A stretch of DNA of 64,000 bases from Vermamoeba vermiformis (lineage: Eukaryota > Tubulinea > Echinamoebida), in NCBI GenBank assembly GCA_045837725.1, contig JBEWZL010000113.1:28277-92276 (forward strand). Direction: 5' to 3'. The position numbers and the translations under genes are program-made. Of the stretch, positions 35,702 through 48,514 are shown in pieces. The notes below the pieces were generated by a model, which made no database searches, had not been told where the DNA came from, and saw only the letters and a program-made list of their open reading frames with translations. How positions within the stretch are numbered: the first letter of the stretch is position 1; each line of letters begins with the position of its first letter.

Positions 35702-37996
35702 TTACCGCGTATTTGTGTGTTGCGTAGCGACCATATCAGTCTCCTTCGACAAATGACTCGCGGCAGATCCAGAGCTGCCGAATGCGCTTCTGTTTCGCAT
35801 CATGTACAGCACCACGTGACTCAAACTGATGGCATATAGCGCCAAATAAATATTAAACCATGTCGCCGTCCAGTCACGTGGAGAGTTGTTGCCGACCAGG
35901 ATCAAAAACAATAGCGAGACAATTAAGTACGCCATAGCAAATGATGATGCAATAAGCCATGTAGTCAGCTACATATAGTTAATAATTAGCATTTTTTGCT
36001 TGTTAGATCCTGGCTGATCAGATCGCGATCTTACTCTTCGAAGAGGACTGGCTCGCTTTTCGACTTTGTTTGTAGACAGTCTAGTCACTTGTATTAACAA
36101 TCGAACTGAAGTCACGAGGAACAATACGAAGAAAGCAAAACAAATGCCCACGTAAATTATAATGTTTGCGATGACCACTGCCACACCTCCAACCGAGATT
36201 CCTCTGTAAATCAAAATCAATATTATGGCATTACTATTGGTAAAAAGACGTACCTAAGGACACTGAGAGTAATCTCCATAGCAAACACGAGGCCAACGAT
36301 GATAAAGAACGTCAATTTCAGTTTGCCAAGGAACTTGTTGACGTCGGTCTTCAGCTTGTTCGTCAACAGTTCGTGCCTAACAATATTGATCAATAAGCTG
36401 GCTTTGGTATATATGTCCCGAGTACTTACTGATACAGCGATACGAGAAAGATTGGACAAATAGTGAAGGGAATGTTGGTCGATAAAAACATGTCCTCGAG
36501 ATCTGCTTGATACACCCACCGCGAGACAAATGGCGACATAGCGCAATATATACCACGCCCTATATATGGCAAAATAAGAATTGGAACAAAATTTGTGTTA
36601 TTTCATAGACCTGAGCACGTGCCGCGATGATTTGACTCCAAATAAGGAAAATTCGCAAAATACGTGCCAAGGAGGTATCCGAGGTATCCGAAGAATCCAT
36701 ATATGTAAAATTAATAGTACTTACATAATGCGCCAAAGATAATCGATACGAGTGACACGATCTGAACACTTGCGACCATTCCTCCGTCCGCACGAATAAA
36801 ATTGATCATCTCGATAATAGCCAGCACTGCTGTCAGTACTCCAAATGCACCGAGTACGACTGAAAACGAGATCATCCAACCAGAATGCATTTCTACCTCC
36901 CAAGGGTTGGGATCTGTCAAAATGTCAGAAAATTGTCATCGGACGTTAATTTGTAACAGGTTATTACGTGTTGGTACAACCAAAACATGGCGTTAAATGC
37001 TAATTTAACATAAAGTATTAAACCGTTTGAATTATGCATGCGCCTCGGAAATGGAATTTTTACGCCGATTTACAACGAGGTTCTATTTTTAGGGTGGCAC
37101 GTGTGTGCTTACCGGAGTAATCGAAGCTGAACGTCAAATTCATCGTCGGATCTTGTTGAACTTGGCTGTGTAACGTAGAGATTTGAGTCCATGATGTCAA
37201 ATTGATCTCAACGATCGGTATCTTGATCCGATCTGAGTACTCGCCATTGTCCCACGCGTAATACAACATGGCTCCAGGAGAGTCAGCTGAATTGCAAATT
37301 TACGTTAAGTAATGTCTCGTTAAACCAAGAAAAAATTTAGTTTTCGGATTCGTAGTGCGATTTATTGCCAAATAAGGCCTAAAAGGATAAGATGGATTTT
37401 TGAAACGTCTGCTAATTTGAATGGATTGAAATCATAATTGGGCCAATCAGGAAGAGGCATACAATATCGAACAGTGACTTGATATTTTTAGCCTCATCTG
37501 AAAGTTGAATTTGAAATGAAGTCCGATTTAATTTAAATTTAAAATGTATTTGCGAGCCTATTATATGCTACGTGCAAGTCAATAACTTACATAGCATCAA
37601 TAATAGATCCGAAACGTCAAAAAAAAATTCATAAATTAATTTAAACTTACGAAAGAACTGGCTGTAGGTTATAATTACACCAATAGCACCTTTGTCTTGA
37701 GCATCCACTACGTAAGACCAAACATTGGCTCGCTTAAACGTATACTCTACGAGGGCAATTTGTCCAGTAAAATCCATTGCATCTGTCTCGTCTATAGTGT
37801 CTGTTACTAAGTATTGAGCAGGTGCTGTTATAGGGTCTATATATTGAAAATTATTGTTGCGAAAGCGAAGGGGTGAAGCAAAATAAGAGATCGTGTCCGT
37901 TGAATTGGCTGTTTGAACTATGACATCTACTTTTGCATCCGCCAATGCTAGCAACGCGCAAATAAATAACCCGCAATAAACAAGTGCTCGAGACAT
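35702..37996 (-). CDS. PA-domain seven-transmembrane receptor-like protein
   Basis: Multi-exon gene from ATG 37996 to TAA 35702. Signal peptide MSRALVYCGLFICALLALAD. The ectodomain matches the protease-associated (PA) fold: FTGQIALVEYTFKRANVWSY, DAQDKGAIGVIITYS and, after a long intron, IKIPIVEINLTSW. The rest is membranous, with about seven helices, including WMISFSVVLGAFGVLTAVLA, MVASVQIVSLVSIIFGALC, LTFFIIVGLVFAMEITLSVL, VVIANIIIYVGICFAFFVLF, FAMAYLIVSLLFLILVG and WFNIYLALYAISLSHVVLYM. A Ser/Arg-rich cytoplasmic tail ends in QHTNTR. The PA-plus-7TM layout suggests a sorting receptor or GPCR-like sensor; no coupling motif proves the latter. The intron at about 37290-37650 (about 360 nt) is unusually long for this window. 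Confidence 0.75.
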
Positions 37997-38466
37997 GTTT
38001 GTTGCGCTGCTCGTCGATTGGATCTAAAAAACGAATTAGGAGACTCCGAAAATCAAATTTACGCCGCACGTGGTTGTGACAGATTTTAAATTAAAAATGT
38101 AGATTAAAATTGAAGATTTATATGATAATATTTGTAGTTAGATCAAAAGCTACATGGGAGTAATTGCAGAGTAAATGCCAACATAACCGTCAAGAAATCA
38201 AGATTTTGCGCGCAGCAGGCCAAATCCGGAAATTTCTATGGCATGCTGACAGCGATCCGAGCAAATGTGGAAATAATTAACGAATATGTCCTTAGTTAGG
38301 ACAACAATCTTGATCGACAAATGTTGAAGCAGGTAGACCGGCGAAAGTACAAGGAATAAAGAGATAATTTCAGAATTCTGAATTGGCGTATCCCAACAGA
38401 TAAATAGCGCAAAAAAAGTCATTATGGTTAAATTATTATTCGTTCCAAGAGAAATCATCGAAAATA
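37997..38466. other. Intergenic, divergent promoter region
   Basis: Separates two divergently transcribed surface-protein genes (PA-7TM and LRR-GPI). AT-rich; no coding feature called. Confidence 0.5.
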
Positions 38467-40555
38467 ATGCAGCTGGTAAGTTTTGAAAATTGAAACAGAA
38501 GTAGATTTGAATTCTAACTTGATTCTCTATTCTAGAAATACGTGTTGCTGTGCTTACCTCTACTAAGCTTAATTTCTATATGCTCGTCTCAAACAGTAGG
38601 CGAGCAGATCGCTCTACAGGATTTGATCACCTCGTGGTCGAATCTACCGCCACAATGGGTGAGCGCTAATGTAGCTCAAGCTTGCGCCCAGCAATGGCCC
38701 GGCTTAGTGTGTGGTATTGGAACTATTTCAATGATGTAAGTAACAAAGAAATCTTTAAAAATAGTTCGGATCGCTAATTTCGAAATTTTCAAAGAGCCCT
38801 ACCGAATAGAAATATGGTTGGCACTATTCCAAATAGCTTCGGTAACTTCGTGAACTTGCAAAACGTGTAAGTATCGAAGAATGATGTCCACATCCGTCTT
38901 TAACCTAGGATCGGATTGGTAGGGATCTGTCCAACAACAGGCTTAGCGGAACGATTCCTGGAAGTATCGGTTCATTAACGCAGTTGCAAGCGATAAGTGT
39001 TGAAAGTAACTCACTTGTTTCTCCGTTGCCTTTGTCACTGTTCACATTGTATCCGATGACTGTTTTGTACGCGAGAAAAGTCAAGTTAGTATTGCTGCTA
39101 ATTATTCATCAGGAACTTACGAGACAACAAATTCAATGAAAACTTGCCGGCTAATATCGGGAACCTTGTTAATCTTCATTCTTTGTAAGTACCGCGTCTG
39201 TCAAAATTCGTTCGGATCTAACCTCCAACCCGGATCAGGATCTTGGGCAACAACAGCTTTGTCGGACCAATTCCGGGCACGTGGACTGCTCTCACGCAAT
39301 TAGAGGTCGTGTATGTATTGAAGCCATCGGCATCTATTAGCGTCCTATATTAACAGTCTTATCAGTCAATTAGCAAACAATCCTCTTGGCGGTGATCTTA
39401 CCGTCGTGCTCTCGTGGCACAAATTGACCGAACTTGACGCGTACAATTGTTTGTTCGGCGGCCAACTTCCCGACTTCAGCCTCCTTACTGAACTGCGTCG
39501 CCTGTAAGTAGCGAGTATCTTTTGTCGAGCCAAGCTAACGATCATGCAGCATTCTGTACACGAACAACTTTGTTGGTACCATTCCCACGACTATCAACAA
39601 CTTGCAAAAGCTAACGTCATTGTGAGTAATACATTTGCACGTGTAATTTCGCGTTGAAACTTACCTTATTCGCATCAGATTGCTCTTCGACAATCAGCTC
39701 TCGGGTACGATTCCTTCACTCGCCAATTTGGTCAATCTCCAAGAGCTTCATTTGCACCGCAATCAACTCTCTGGAGCCTTCCCTGCCTCTTTGCAAAGCC
39801 TCACCAATTTGACTTCATTGTATGTCCAATACATTTCCCGGTAGCGGCAATATTGATTTTGTTCTTATTAGGATCCTGCAACACAACCAATTGACTGGCA
39901 CTATTCCATCGTTCATTGGACAGTTGACCAAGCTTCAAATCCTGTATGTATATATTACTATCAGTCAGACTAATTGTCTCTAACTTAACTCGTCCAGTGA
40001 CGTCGAATTGAATTGGTTAACTGGAAGTATTCCTGCGTCAATCTCACAATTGACTTCGCTCGTGCACCTCAATCTCGAATCCAACCAACTGACCGGATCT
40101 ATTCCGTCGGGTATTGGTAGCTTGCCCTTGATTCACTTGTAAGTTACAGTCCTTGCAATATTCATCCTTCTAACTTCCCGCCGTGTAGATTCTTGGCTCG
40201 AAATAACTTGGGCAATTGCATTCCTGAAAGTATCTATGACTTGCGTGACACGTTAACAAACTGTGATATTTCTTCGAATCCGAGCTTACTATGCTGCAAG
40301 GCGGTCTTGCCGGCTATCTGCCGTACAACATTTGAACAGCAATGTTTGACTTCACCACCTGTCACTGCTCCGAAGAGTACCCCATCGAACTCTCCTCCAG
40401 CTCAGAATCCCAACACTGCTCCTGCACCACACGTGAACACACCTGCATTGTCCAGCCAGACTCCAGATAACAACAACAACGACAATACCGCCGTCAGCTC
40501 TGCTTCGCTCGCAACAGTAACTCTGCTTGTTAGTGCATTACCGTTGCTTCTGTAG
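38467..40555 (+). CDS. LRR protein, secreted and probably GPI-anchored
   Basis: About 13 exons. A tiny first exon (38467-38475, MQL) joins 38536-38735 to give the signal peptide MQLKYVLLCLPLLSLISICS. Then comes an LRRNT-like cap (ALQDLITSWSNLPPQW, CAQQWPGLVCG). Twelve or so plant-type LRRs follow, with the consensus L-x-x-N-x-L-x-G-x-I-P and 24-residue spacing (for example NNRLSGTIPGSIGSLTQLQA and HNQLTGTIPSFIGQLTKLQ). A cysteine cap (SLLCCKAVLPAICR) leads to a Pro/Thr/Asn stalk and a hydrophobic end (ASLATVTLLVSALPLLL), the GPI-signal pattern. Likely displayed on the cell surface for adhesion or ligand binding. Introns fall at the same place in each repeat unit. Confidence 0.88.
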
Positions 40556-40637
40556 CTGTTGTACTTATCCAAGCAACAAAAAAAATAGTGTGTAGAGAAT
40601 ATTATGTAAATTTAATTATTGTAGATTACCGGTTTAT

Positions 40638-42271
40638 TCAAGCTTTAAAATAAACGCCAGTCAACTGTTCGCTCAGATCCCACAGCCTTAAAAAAAACAT
40701 TAGTAACTAACTAATTGCCATTACCATATATTATTATAGCGTACTTTTTAGCAGTAGCAACGTCGTTGGTCTCAGGGCTCGCAGGCTCTTCAATGCAATA
40801 ACCAAAGTACTTGCCAGCTTTGTTTTCATTATCAGGCGAAAGAATAGGGTACAACAGCTATAGTATATCGTTAGTACTATTATATCATATGAACATTAAC
40901 GTACCGCTTCAGCGGCACGATCAGCAGTAGTGCCGAGTAACGGAACGATAATCTTGGTGAAGATAAATCGAGCAGCAGGCTTGGCATTTCTAGATAACTC
41001 CGTGGCCACTATAAAATATTGATTAGACTATACTTACGCCATATTAATTAACGTACCGATTCCAGGGTGCACGCAGTATGATTTAACAGGAATGCCATGC
41101 TCGTCGAGGTTTCGTTGAAGCTCAAAGGCGAAATGAACGTTGGCGAGTTTAGATCTATCATTTAACATCCCCAATGAGTATATAATACTTAATAAAGAGT
41201 TGCTATTGAGCTTACACATTGTAGGACTTCGAAACTGGAACTTTTTCAAATTTCGGATCGAACAAGTCGGTGTTCTTAGCTACAAAAATTATTAATATAG
41301 CGCTAATATATATGACTATTATGATTATTAGTAATCAAGATTGACGCTTACCTCGCTTGTGCAAAGCAGAGCTGACGGTAACAACTTTGCCGTGGCTCTC
41401 TTTCAATTTATCCAATAATTGCAGGGTTAACGCAAAGTGGCCCAAGTGATTAACGCCTATAATTGACTATTAGAATTTATGAAGAGACAATTGGATTGAG
41501 TCGGATCGGATCCCGCGCTTTTTTAAATTGAAATGAAATGTGCTGCGCACTTATTGAATATGCTTACCGTACGCCATTTCAAATCCATTCGCAGTGTAGG
41601 ATAGTGAAGCAAATCCAACGCCAGCGTTATTTACAAGGCCGTGTAACGGTAAGCCTAAATTCTTAAAACGTTCAACGAAGGTATTGACCTCCTTTAAATC
41701 TCCTAAATTAAGCTATATACATGTCAGTGCTAATTATGTTAATATGCGTTCATTTGAGGCCTACGTACCGGCACAAAAATTAAATTTTTGTTTCCAGTTG
41801 CTTCTTTTATTTCTGACAAAGCTTTCTTAGCTTTAGCTTCATCTCGGCAAGCTGTAATATATTTAGTCATATTTATAATGTTTAATCAGATCTTACCGAG
41901 AATTACAGTCGCGTTCATGGATGCGAGTTTCTTTGCGGTGTGATATCCGATACCTATGGACCAAATAATAATTAAAAATCATAATATTATAGTAAGTATA
42001 TCGCTAATATCGAATATAATTCGAATAGGAAAAAACTTGCGCATTTAAAAATTAAAAAATAGTTTTATTTATGGATCTTACCAACATTGGCACCAGTGAC
42101 AATATAGACCTTATTAGTAAGGTCCACGTCAACATTCCACGTGCCTTTAGGGAAGGTCTAAACATTTGAATAAGTACAACGCGGATCTGATTACTCCGTT
42201 TTTCCTACCTTTCTTCTGTAATACCAAATATACACTACAAAGAAAAATATAATATACACAAATATGCTCAT
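40638..42271 (-). CDS. Short-chain dehydrogenase/reductase, membrane-anchored (retinol-dehydrogenase-like)
   Basis: Multi-exon minus-strand gene. The ATG at 42271 opens a membrane anchor (MSIFVYIIFFFVVYIWYYRR); the in-frame ATG at 42373 would put the anchor internally and is less likely. The Rossmann domain follows: VYIVTGANVGIGYHTAKKLA (TGxxxGxG), VNNAGVGF (NNAG), VTVSSALHKR (catalytic Ser) and S-Y-N-V-SK across an exon junction (YxxxK). YCVHPGI and a C-terminal LWDLSEQLTGVYF match the RDH/WWOX-type SDRs that act on retinoids, sterols or lipid aldehydes with NADP(H) at the ER. Exact substrate unknown. The last exon (ending 40638) was found by joining ATAKK to LWDLSEQ across a 59-nt intron. 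Confidence 0.88.
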
Positions 42272-42416
42272 GCTTGTTGTACTCTTAAACAGATACTTAA
42301 GTGCAACTAGATCCGCGCAACCCGAAATTTTAGTGCTGTCAAAACCTGCCTCGAAAAAAACAACGCGCAACACGATGTTTTTCTCTTTTCTTTAATTAAT
42401 CGCTAATAGTTAAACC

Positions 42417-44067
42417 ATGAAGGCAATTATTAGCGTATTTTTATTTGTTTTTGTGGCGTATGTTGCCGCCCAAAGCATTGCAGGTAATTCAACCGCAGTT
42501 GAATTAGTAAATGACAAATATGATTTATCTTTGCGCATTATTATTGAAATGTAATAGTAATAGTATTTATAAAGTAAATAGCGCTAATTTTTTCATGACA
42601 TCCAAAAATTGAAAATGGATTGACATTTTGCATCCAGTTGAACTCTAATATTTATTTATGCAGTTAATACCACTGAATTATGCACAAATTATCGTTATGA
42701 AGTATCTTGGGACCGCGGGGCTTTGCAATCTGCTCAATACACTGTGGATTCTCCAAACATCACCGCGGCGATTGCAAGATATCAAATTCCAGCTGACAAG
42801 CCAACAGGTACGATATAAATATAGTACTTATATTATTATGAATACTGCATGTCCGATTAGTGGCAGATCTGACATAATTAACGTTGTGAACTAATTAGGA
42901 AGCCGATACAATTATTTGCTGCCTCAATCTGGCTTTATTTACGACGCTACGTTAGTTAATGCTGCCAGTAATACGAAAGTTGCTGGTCCTATGTCTTTTT
43001 CGCATGATCCTTGTCAAAGTACGTTCAACTCCGAAATTTATGTTATTCTATTCTAACTTATGTTAGATCTGCCTACCTATGGAAAGACATTATCGGAGCA
43101 AGCGACCTTAGTACTCGATCACTATCGCACGCAAGTTCTCGGGTCGTACCGGATTTATAGAAATCCAAAGCTTGATCAGCTTGCTGGAATGCTTCTTGCC
43201 GCTAACAGCGATAACATCGGTGCTTTCTTGCCTCAATTAAATCCACCCGATTGGTATTCTTTTGCTGCATTCCCAATGTACACCGACGCGGATGCAGGAT
43301 CCCTTATTCAACTTTTATTCGACACTCCCTCGTCTTTTATTGCTGCTGAAAACAATATCTCTCTTGCGGATACTACGGTAACATATACACGTTTATAATC
43401 TATTCACGTTAATACGAAGCAATTCTGGCTTGCTCGCAGGTATTCAGAGAAATTGGATTCGCATTCAATGCGAGCCAAAAGACTTGGCAAGTAGTAGCGA
43501 CTAATAGAAGCAGCATTAGTAAGGATTATTGTCGCGAGTATCAATAACTGCAAGGCCTAATTAAATCATCAGGATGCGGCAACGGCTTGTTGGATCAAAC
43601 CGAAGAATGCGACGACGGAAACAGAGACGACTACGATGGTTGCTCTTCAAATTGCCAAATTGAAAATGGTATGCTATGATACGTCCAACATGCATTAATT
43701 CATTTGAACCCGATTTTCCGAGCTGAATCTGGATCTGATCCTTCAAGCTTGATTCTTAATTCTCTAATTTTATTCACTAGGATGGAGCTGTCCTGACAAT
43801 GTATTACAATCTGGCTCTGTTTGCGTTACTACACCTTCGTACGTGCCATTAAACTCACCCGATCAAGGCGGCAATCCGAATAACCCGTCAGGAAGCAATA
43901 ATCCGTCTGGTAATTCACCTAGCGGTAGTAATAGCCCATCAGGTGGCAATAATCCTTCCGACGGTTCGCCATCTGGTTCGAACTCTCCATCCGCGCAACA
44001 AACAAGCGGATCGAACAAAATGGAAGCGACAGCGATCATTGTTTTATTGATTGCCTTATTATATTAA
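42417..44067 (+). CDS. CAP-like / DUF4215 surface protein 1, GPI-anchored
   Basis: First of three related genes. The ATG at 42417 gives signal peptide [20 protein letters not shown]. An N-terminal module begins [13 protein letters not shown]; a middle region ([20 protein letters not shown], then [15 protein letters not shown]) looks like a diverged CAP/SCP fold. A cysteine module [20 protein letters not shown] with [15 protein letters not shown] is a clear DUF4215-type repeat. The C-terminus is Ser/Pro/Asn/Gly-rich with repeated N-P-S-G units and ends in a short hydrophobic stretch ([13 protein letters not shown]), as in GPI signals. Exon joins were checked for the cysteine module: SSI-RCGNG and QIENG-WSC. 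Function unknown; DUF4215 proteins are usually secreted or surface-bound. Confidence 0.78.
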
Positions 44068-44317
44068 TATACCTACTGATGATACACTTTATTTGTACTT
44101 TAGAACAAATGCAATGGTATTTCAAGACTTTACCGAGTTATTTAGCGATCTGTATACAATCTGATTTCTTAGCGTTCCCATTGGTAATTATATACGACCC
44201 ATTATATTAACTTTAATATGGCTTGAAATCTCGTGAGCCAAATCGGGTTGAAAAAGCAGCGTAAAAGCGTTTCATTTTTTTATTTATTTCAAACGAGCGC
44301 AACAACAAGACTGAATA

Positions 44318-46121
44318 ATGAAATTATTATTGTGCATTGCGCTCGGAGTATTATATATGGCCTCGATGGCGTATAGCCAAGCCATTACGTTCGACGAAAG
44401 CAAATTATGCGTTTCGTACCAGATTGGGATTACTTGGATCAACGCACCTTCTGGAGCGAAGATAACCTTTCAAAATCCTATTACGCAATTAGCCTCATTC
44501 TCGTTATCAACAACGAATGGTTCGTATCTTATTTTGCAAATGATTCATATTGTTTTTTCTCCAGTTCCGATCACGGTTAACAAATCTTTTCGTATCTTTG
44601 TGAATTTATTAATTAATATACATTAATTAGGAACCAAATGGTTGTACTTTTTGCCTACACAAGACCAGAATTACGATGCTTACATGTTCGATTCTGGCAA
44701 TCAATTCCTTTATGGAAATACATACACCGGGCCGGCTCCGTGTACAAGTATGTCCTGTATTGTCTTGACAATATAGTATTTCATTATAACTCAATTTTGT
44801 CGTTAGATCTTGAAACTTACGGATTGGAAACTGAAAAACAAGCCGTAGTAATTTTGAACTACGTTAGAAAGCTGAATTCATTTCCAATATTATACTGGCA
44901 CTCTGCATTGCAATCTTACAGCGAATATTTGGCCAATAATAACAAAACTGCTTGTGGTAAGGATCTTTAATTTCGATCTTAAAGAATTTTTTCTTTTTAT
45001 ATAAAGCAAACCAATTTTTTAATTTACTTTTGTAGACGGAGGAGAAGTCAATTCTTTTGGCTACGCATACTCTTCACTGAGCTGCAATATTGTGTCTCTT
45101 TCGACGTACGATCCCGGCACACTCGTACAAAGCATGATCAATCGTAACGAGGTTTCTGTTACTTCGAGCTCGTACAATGAAGTAGGTTTTGGATACAACG
45201 CTGCATATAAAAACTGGCGATATGTATTGGGCACGAGATTTGCAAGTAAGTACTATTTTTCATGAACGTGTAAGTAAGTAAGCGGATCTGGTTAACACGT
45301 GCTATTTTCAGGTTGCAAAAATGGATATATTGATGCATCTGAAGGCTGTGATACCGGAAGTACAACAGATCCTGGTTGCGTTAGTTGTCAAGTGACCGCA
45401 GGTAAGATTTTTAGTGACGTCTAATGAAGCTTCTGTTGCGCCTTATTTAACACTTTAAACGCACAATTTTAGTAATAACGATCATAGTGTAACATTGTTA
45501 ACGGAATAATTAGGCTACACGTGCTCAAACGGAGTGTTCACCATGGGATCCACGTGCTCGGTGGCACCTCAAACACCGACCACGCCAGTAGCACAGACAC
45601 CAACAGCCACACCCAGCGCTAGTCCTGTTGCTTCACAGCCCCCAAGTGCTACACCCACAGCATCTCCTCCTGTCAACTCTCCTTCTGCCACACCCGTGGC
45701 CAATGCTCCGAGTGCCACCCCAACAGCAACGCCTAGTGCCGGTAACACGCCAACTGGCGGTGTCACTCCCTCTGCTACCCCGAGTGCCACACCAGTAGCC
45801 AGCACTCCGTCAAGTACTCCTAGTGGTGGTGTCACACCTTCAGCTTCACCAGTGGATCAAGGCACACCGTCGACCAGTCAAAGTCCTGGCAGTTCTTCGG
45901 CCCCTTCAAGCACTCCATCAGATGTCACAACACCGAGCGATAGCACATCGCCGAGTACCAGCTCTGGGCCCGCTTCAGCTGGAGAAACGCCGTCAGCTGG
46001 TCCGGTCAAAAACGCACCGTTTGAAGGAACGCCAAAGCCGAAAGGTAGCATTAGCAGTGCTTCTAAGGCGTGTGGCATTGTACTGGCTATTATCATGAGT
46101 GCTGCAGTGTTTATATTGTAA
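44318..46121 (+). CDS. CAP-like / DUF4215 surface protein 2, GPI-anchored
   Basis: Second paralogue. Signal peptide MKLLLCIALGVLYMASMAYS, then the shared N-terminal module (ESKLCVSYQIGITW). The middle domain is the clearest CAP-like one of the three: KQAVVILNYVRKLNSFPILY, WHSALQSYSEYLANNNKTAC and YNEVGFGYNAAYKNWRYVLG follow the L-N-x-x-R / L-x-W-x-x-x-L / G-x-G order of SCP/TAPS domains. The cysteine module is reduced (CKNGYIDASEGCDTGS, PGCVSCQVTAGYTC). A long run of S/T-P-T/A repeats (about 45570-46000) forms a stalk, and GIVLAIIMSAAVFIL is a GPI-type end. The conserved CAP active-site His is not evident, so a binding rather than enzymatic role seems likelier. Confidence 0.78.
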
Positions 46122-46249
46122 GTAGTTAGTGTTGATGAATCCAACGCGAAAAATAAAACCTAAAAATAGGCCCGTGAATTAACAAGCCATATTTTATTTG
46201 CTGTTAAAACCTGAGTAATATTTCGATGAGATCTGGATCCCGTCTATTT

Positions 46250-48369
46250 CTATTCTTCTTCTCCAAAAAATTCATCCGCAATCTGTTCATAATCAGCGTA
46301 GTGTTCCTACCATTAAATTAGTCTTATTAGCTGAAAATCAAATTACCAAAACGTACTGGATCTAGATTTTCTATGAAGTCAATTAGGGTCTTTATAATTC
46401 TCATAATGAAAAGGCGATAACCTGTAATGTTTTGCTCGCTATGAGCTATTGTAACCATCGTACTATGAATTCTATTTAACAATTCCTCAGAAATCTGATC
46501 TTTCAAGTCTTTCTGTTTGCAATAAGAAAGAACGTTGGTTATTCCTGCCATTAATTTTAGCCTATGAAAGAAAGTGTTAATATTATTTGAGCACAGCGAA
46601 GCAGTCGAACACGTTGATTTTTAAATTTAATTCTGAAATCGGATGTACCGTACTTGTGATGCGGCAACGTGTCTGTGCCATTCAATAGTGCTTCAATAGT
46701 ACTTGTAATCACATCTTGCGGCAATTCTACTGAGCTACTTAAACTTCCTGTAAGGCAATTTAAAAATATTATGCCGGAGATTTTGACAGGTTCTTGTGAG
46801 TCTTTGACGGCATCAAGCGCCATTCTATTGATTAAATAAATTAGTTAATATTATATTTGCATATTTGGTGATTAATTGGTAATTACCGGAACATTTTCAG
46901 TGTAATTTCAGTTGTTATCCGATAATAATTCAGTTGTGCCACTGCAATTGCAACTAACTTTCTCTTCCAATTTTTTTCTATATTACAATATTCTTTCCAA
47001 GCCCTTTCCACGATCATATTGCCCAGATCTGAAAAAAGAAATTTAGATTCGGTTACGATTTTTTCTTTGCTTACATTCTAGCAAGTAGGGACGTTCTTGA
47101 TTATCCTTAATAAGTATTTGGAGAATTCTAATGGGGAAATATAGCGTTTCTTCGGGCAAAACGAATTCTTCGTTAATGAGAAGCGGCTCTGCATACAAAA
47201 ATTGGATCCAACCATCGACTAATCTCTTCAAATAATTCTCAAGATCACCTTTGTCAGTGAAAATAGTGTGCTTATTCAATAGCAGCTTAAAACTTTCGCT
47301 AGAAATGTGCAAAAGTTCGGATGCGACTCCACGAGACAAATTTTGGTTTTTTTCGCAGAGTGATAATAGCGCCGTACCATGCCTAAAAAAACATTTAATA
47401 TAAAGTATCTAACTTATATATATATTGATATGATATTACTTCAAATACTTGAAATTTTCAACTCGTCTGTCAAGCGCCTCAATAATACGGTGGATCGCTT
47501 TCCGAGAACGAGGATCTGCGTCCAAAATAGCGATCATATCACAAACGAACAAGATATAATTATGGCCTATACGATTATCCAATGTTGGTCTTGCAAATAT
47601 TTTAAGAGCGTCTCTTAAAGAATTTTTGTTCAGATCTGCCCACTCGTCTAACTTGTCCTTTTCCAACTAATAATATTATTAATACTATATATTATATTAT
47701 ATATATTAATGGTATTTACTCCCAAGCCCTCGAGTGCACGATTTAGATCTTGAACAGCCATTTGAAAATGTCCTCTAGATCAATACAGTTAGTCCAGTAT
47801 CATTTAATATTATTTAAAATATTAAATTTTTACCTATAAAAGCAGTATTTCTTCCAATCTGGCATCGTAGACGAGTCTATCCAACGACTTAATCAGAACG
47901 AACTTTTGGATGGAGATCTGAAACTTACTTTCTTCTTCGCGAGGTATAATATAGTCGTTATGATTAGGTTCATCCGTCGCTATATATTGTATTGGAGCTA
48001 TATTTTCGCCCCACTTATACATGCAAAGTGATTTCCAGAAGGAACGATCACGGATCAGCCGCGCAAACTTTGAGCAAACTGAAGCTATGCGCGTCGAATG
48101 CTCTATAATTAATAACCGTATTTGTGTTAACGATGATATTAAATCAAATAGACCATCAGAGTAGATCCAGCAAATATTTTAATAAAAATAAATAAGTATT
48201 TTCCACTACAAAACTCACCAAGTTTACGCATTGGTATTCGCATTAATATTTGCATAACTAATTCTTCGGGTAGGGAATTTATACTGCATAATAAAGTCTC
48301 TTCAAGTTTAGGTTTCTTATTTGCTTGAGCTTCCTCCAGATCTGCTTCTCCTGCTCGTCTTTTTGCCAT
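46250..48369 (-). CDS. F-box protein with helical C-terminal region
   Basis: About nine exons from the ATG at 48369 to the TAG at 46250. A basic start (MAKRRAGEADLEEAQANKK) leads to the F-box INSLPEELVMQILMRIPMRK, split by an intron before SKFARLIRDRSFWKSLCMYK. The rest, about 500 residues, is mostly alpha-helical with Leu/Ile-rich repeats (for example DALKIFARPTLDNRIGHNYI and LENYLKRLVDGWIQFLYAEP), possibly ARM/HEAT-like, and ends in an acidic tail (EQIADEFFGEEE). F-box proteins bring targets to SCF ubiquitin ligases. The target is unknown. The gene is divergent, at about 145 bp, from another F-box gene. Confidence 0.8.
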
Positions 48370-48514
48370 TTGCAAAGCACTATTATCATAATATTAATTT
48401 AATCATTAGAGGGCCATTTGGTGTTATGGCTCAAAAAATAAAATTATGTCCGTTGTATTTGCATTCGTGATTGAAGACCACGTAAGAGCTATAATACTGT
48501 TATTATTAATTATA

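Noticed and set aside
45569-46144. Minus-strand frames opposite the Thr/Pro stalk
   Set aside because: Produced by the simple-sequence stalk of surface protein 2.
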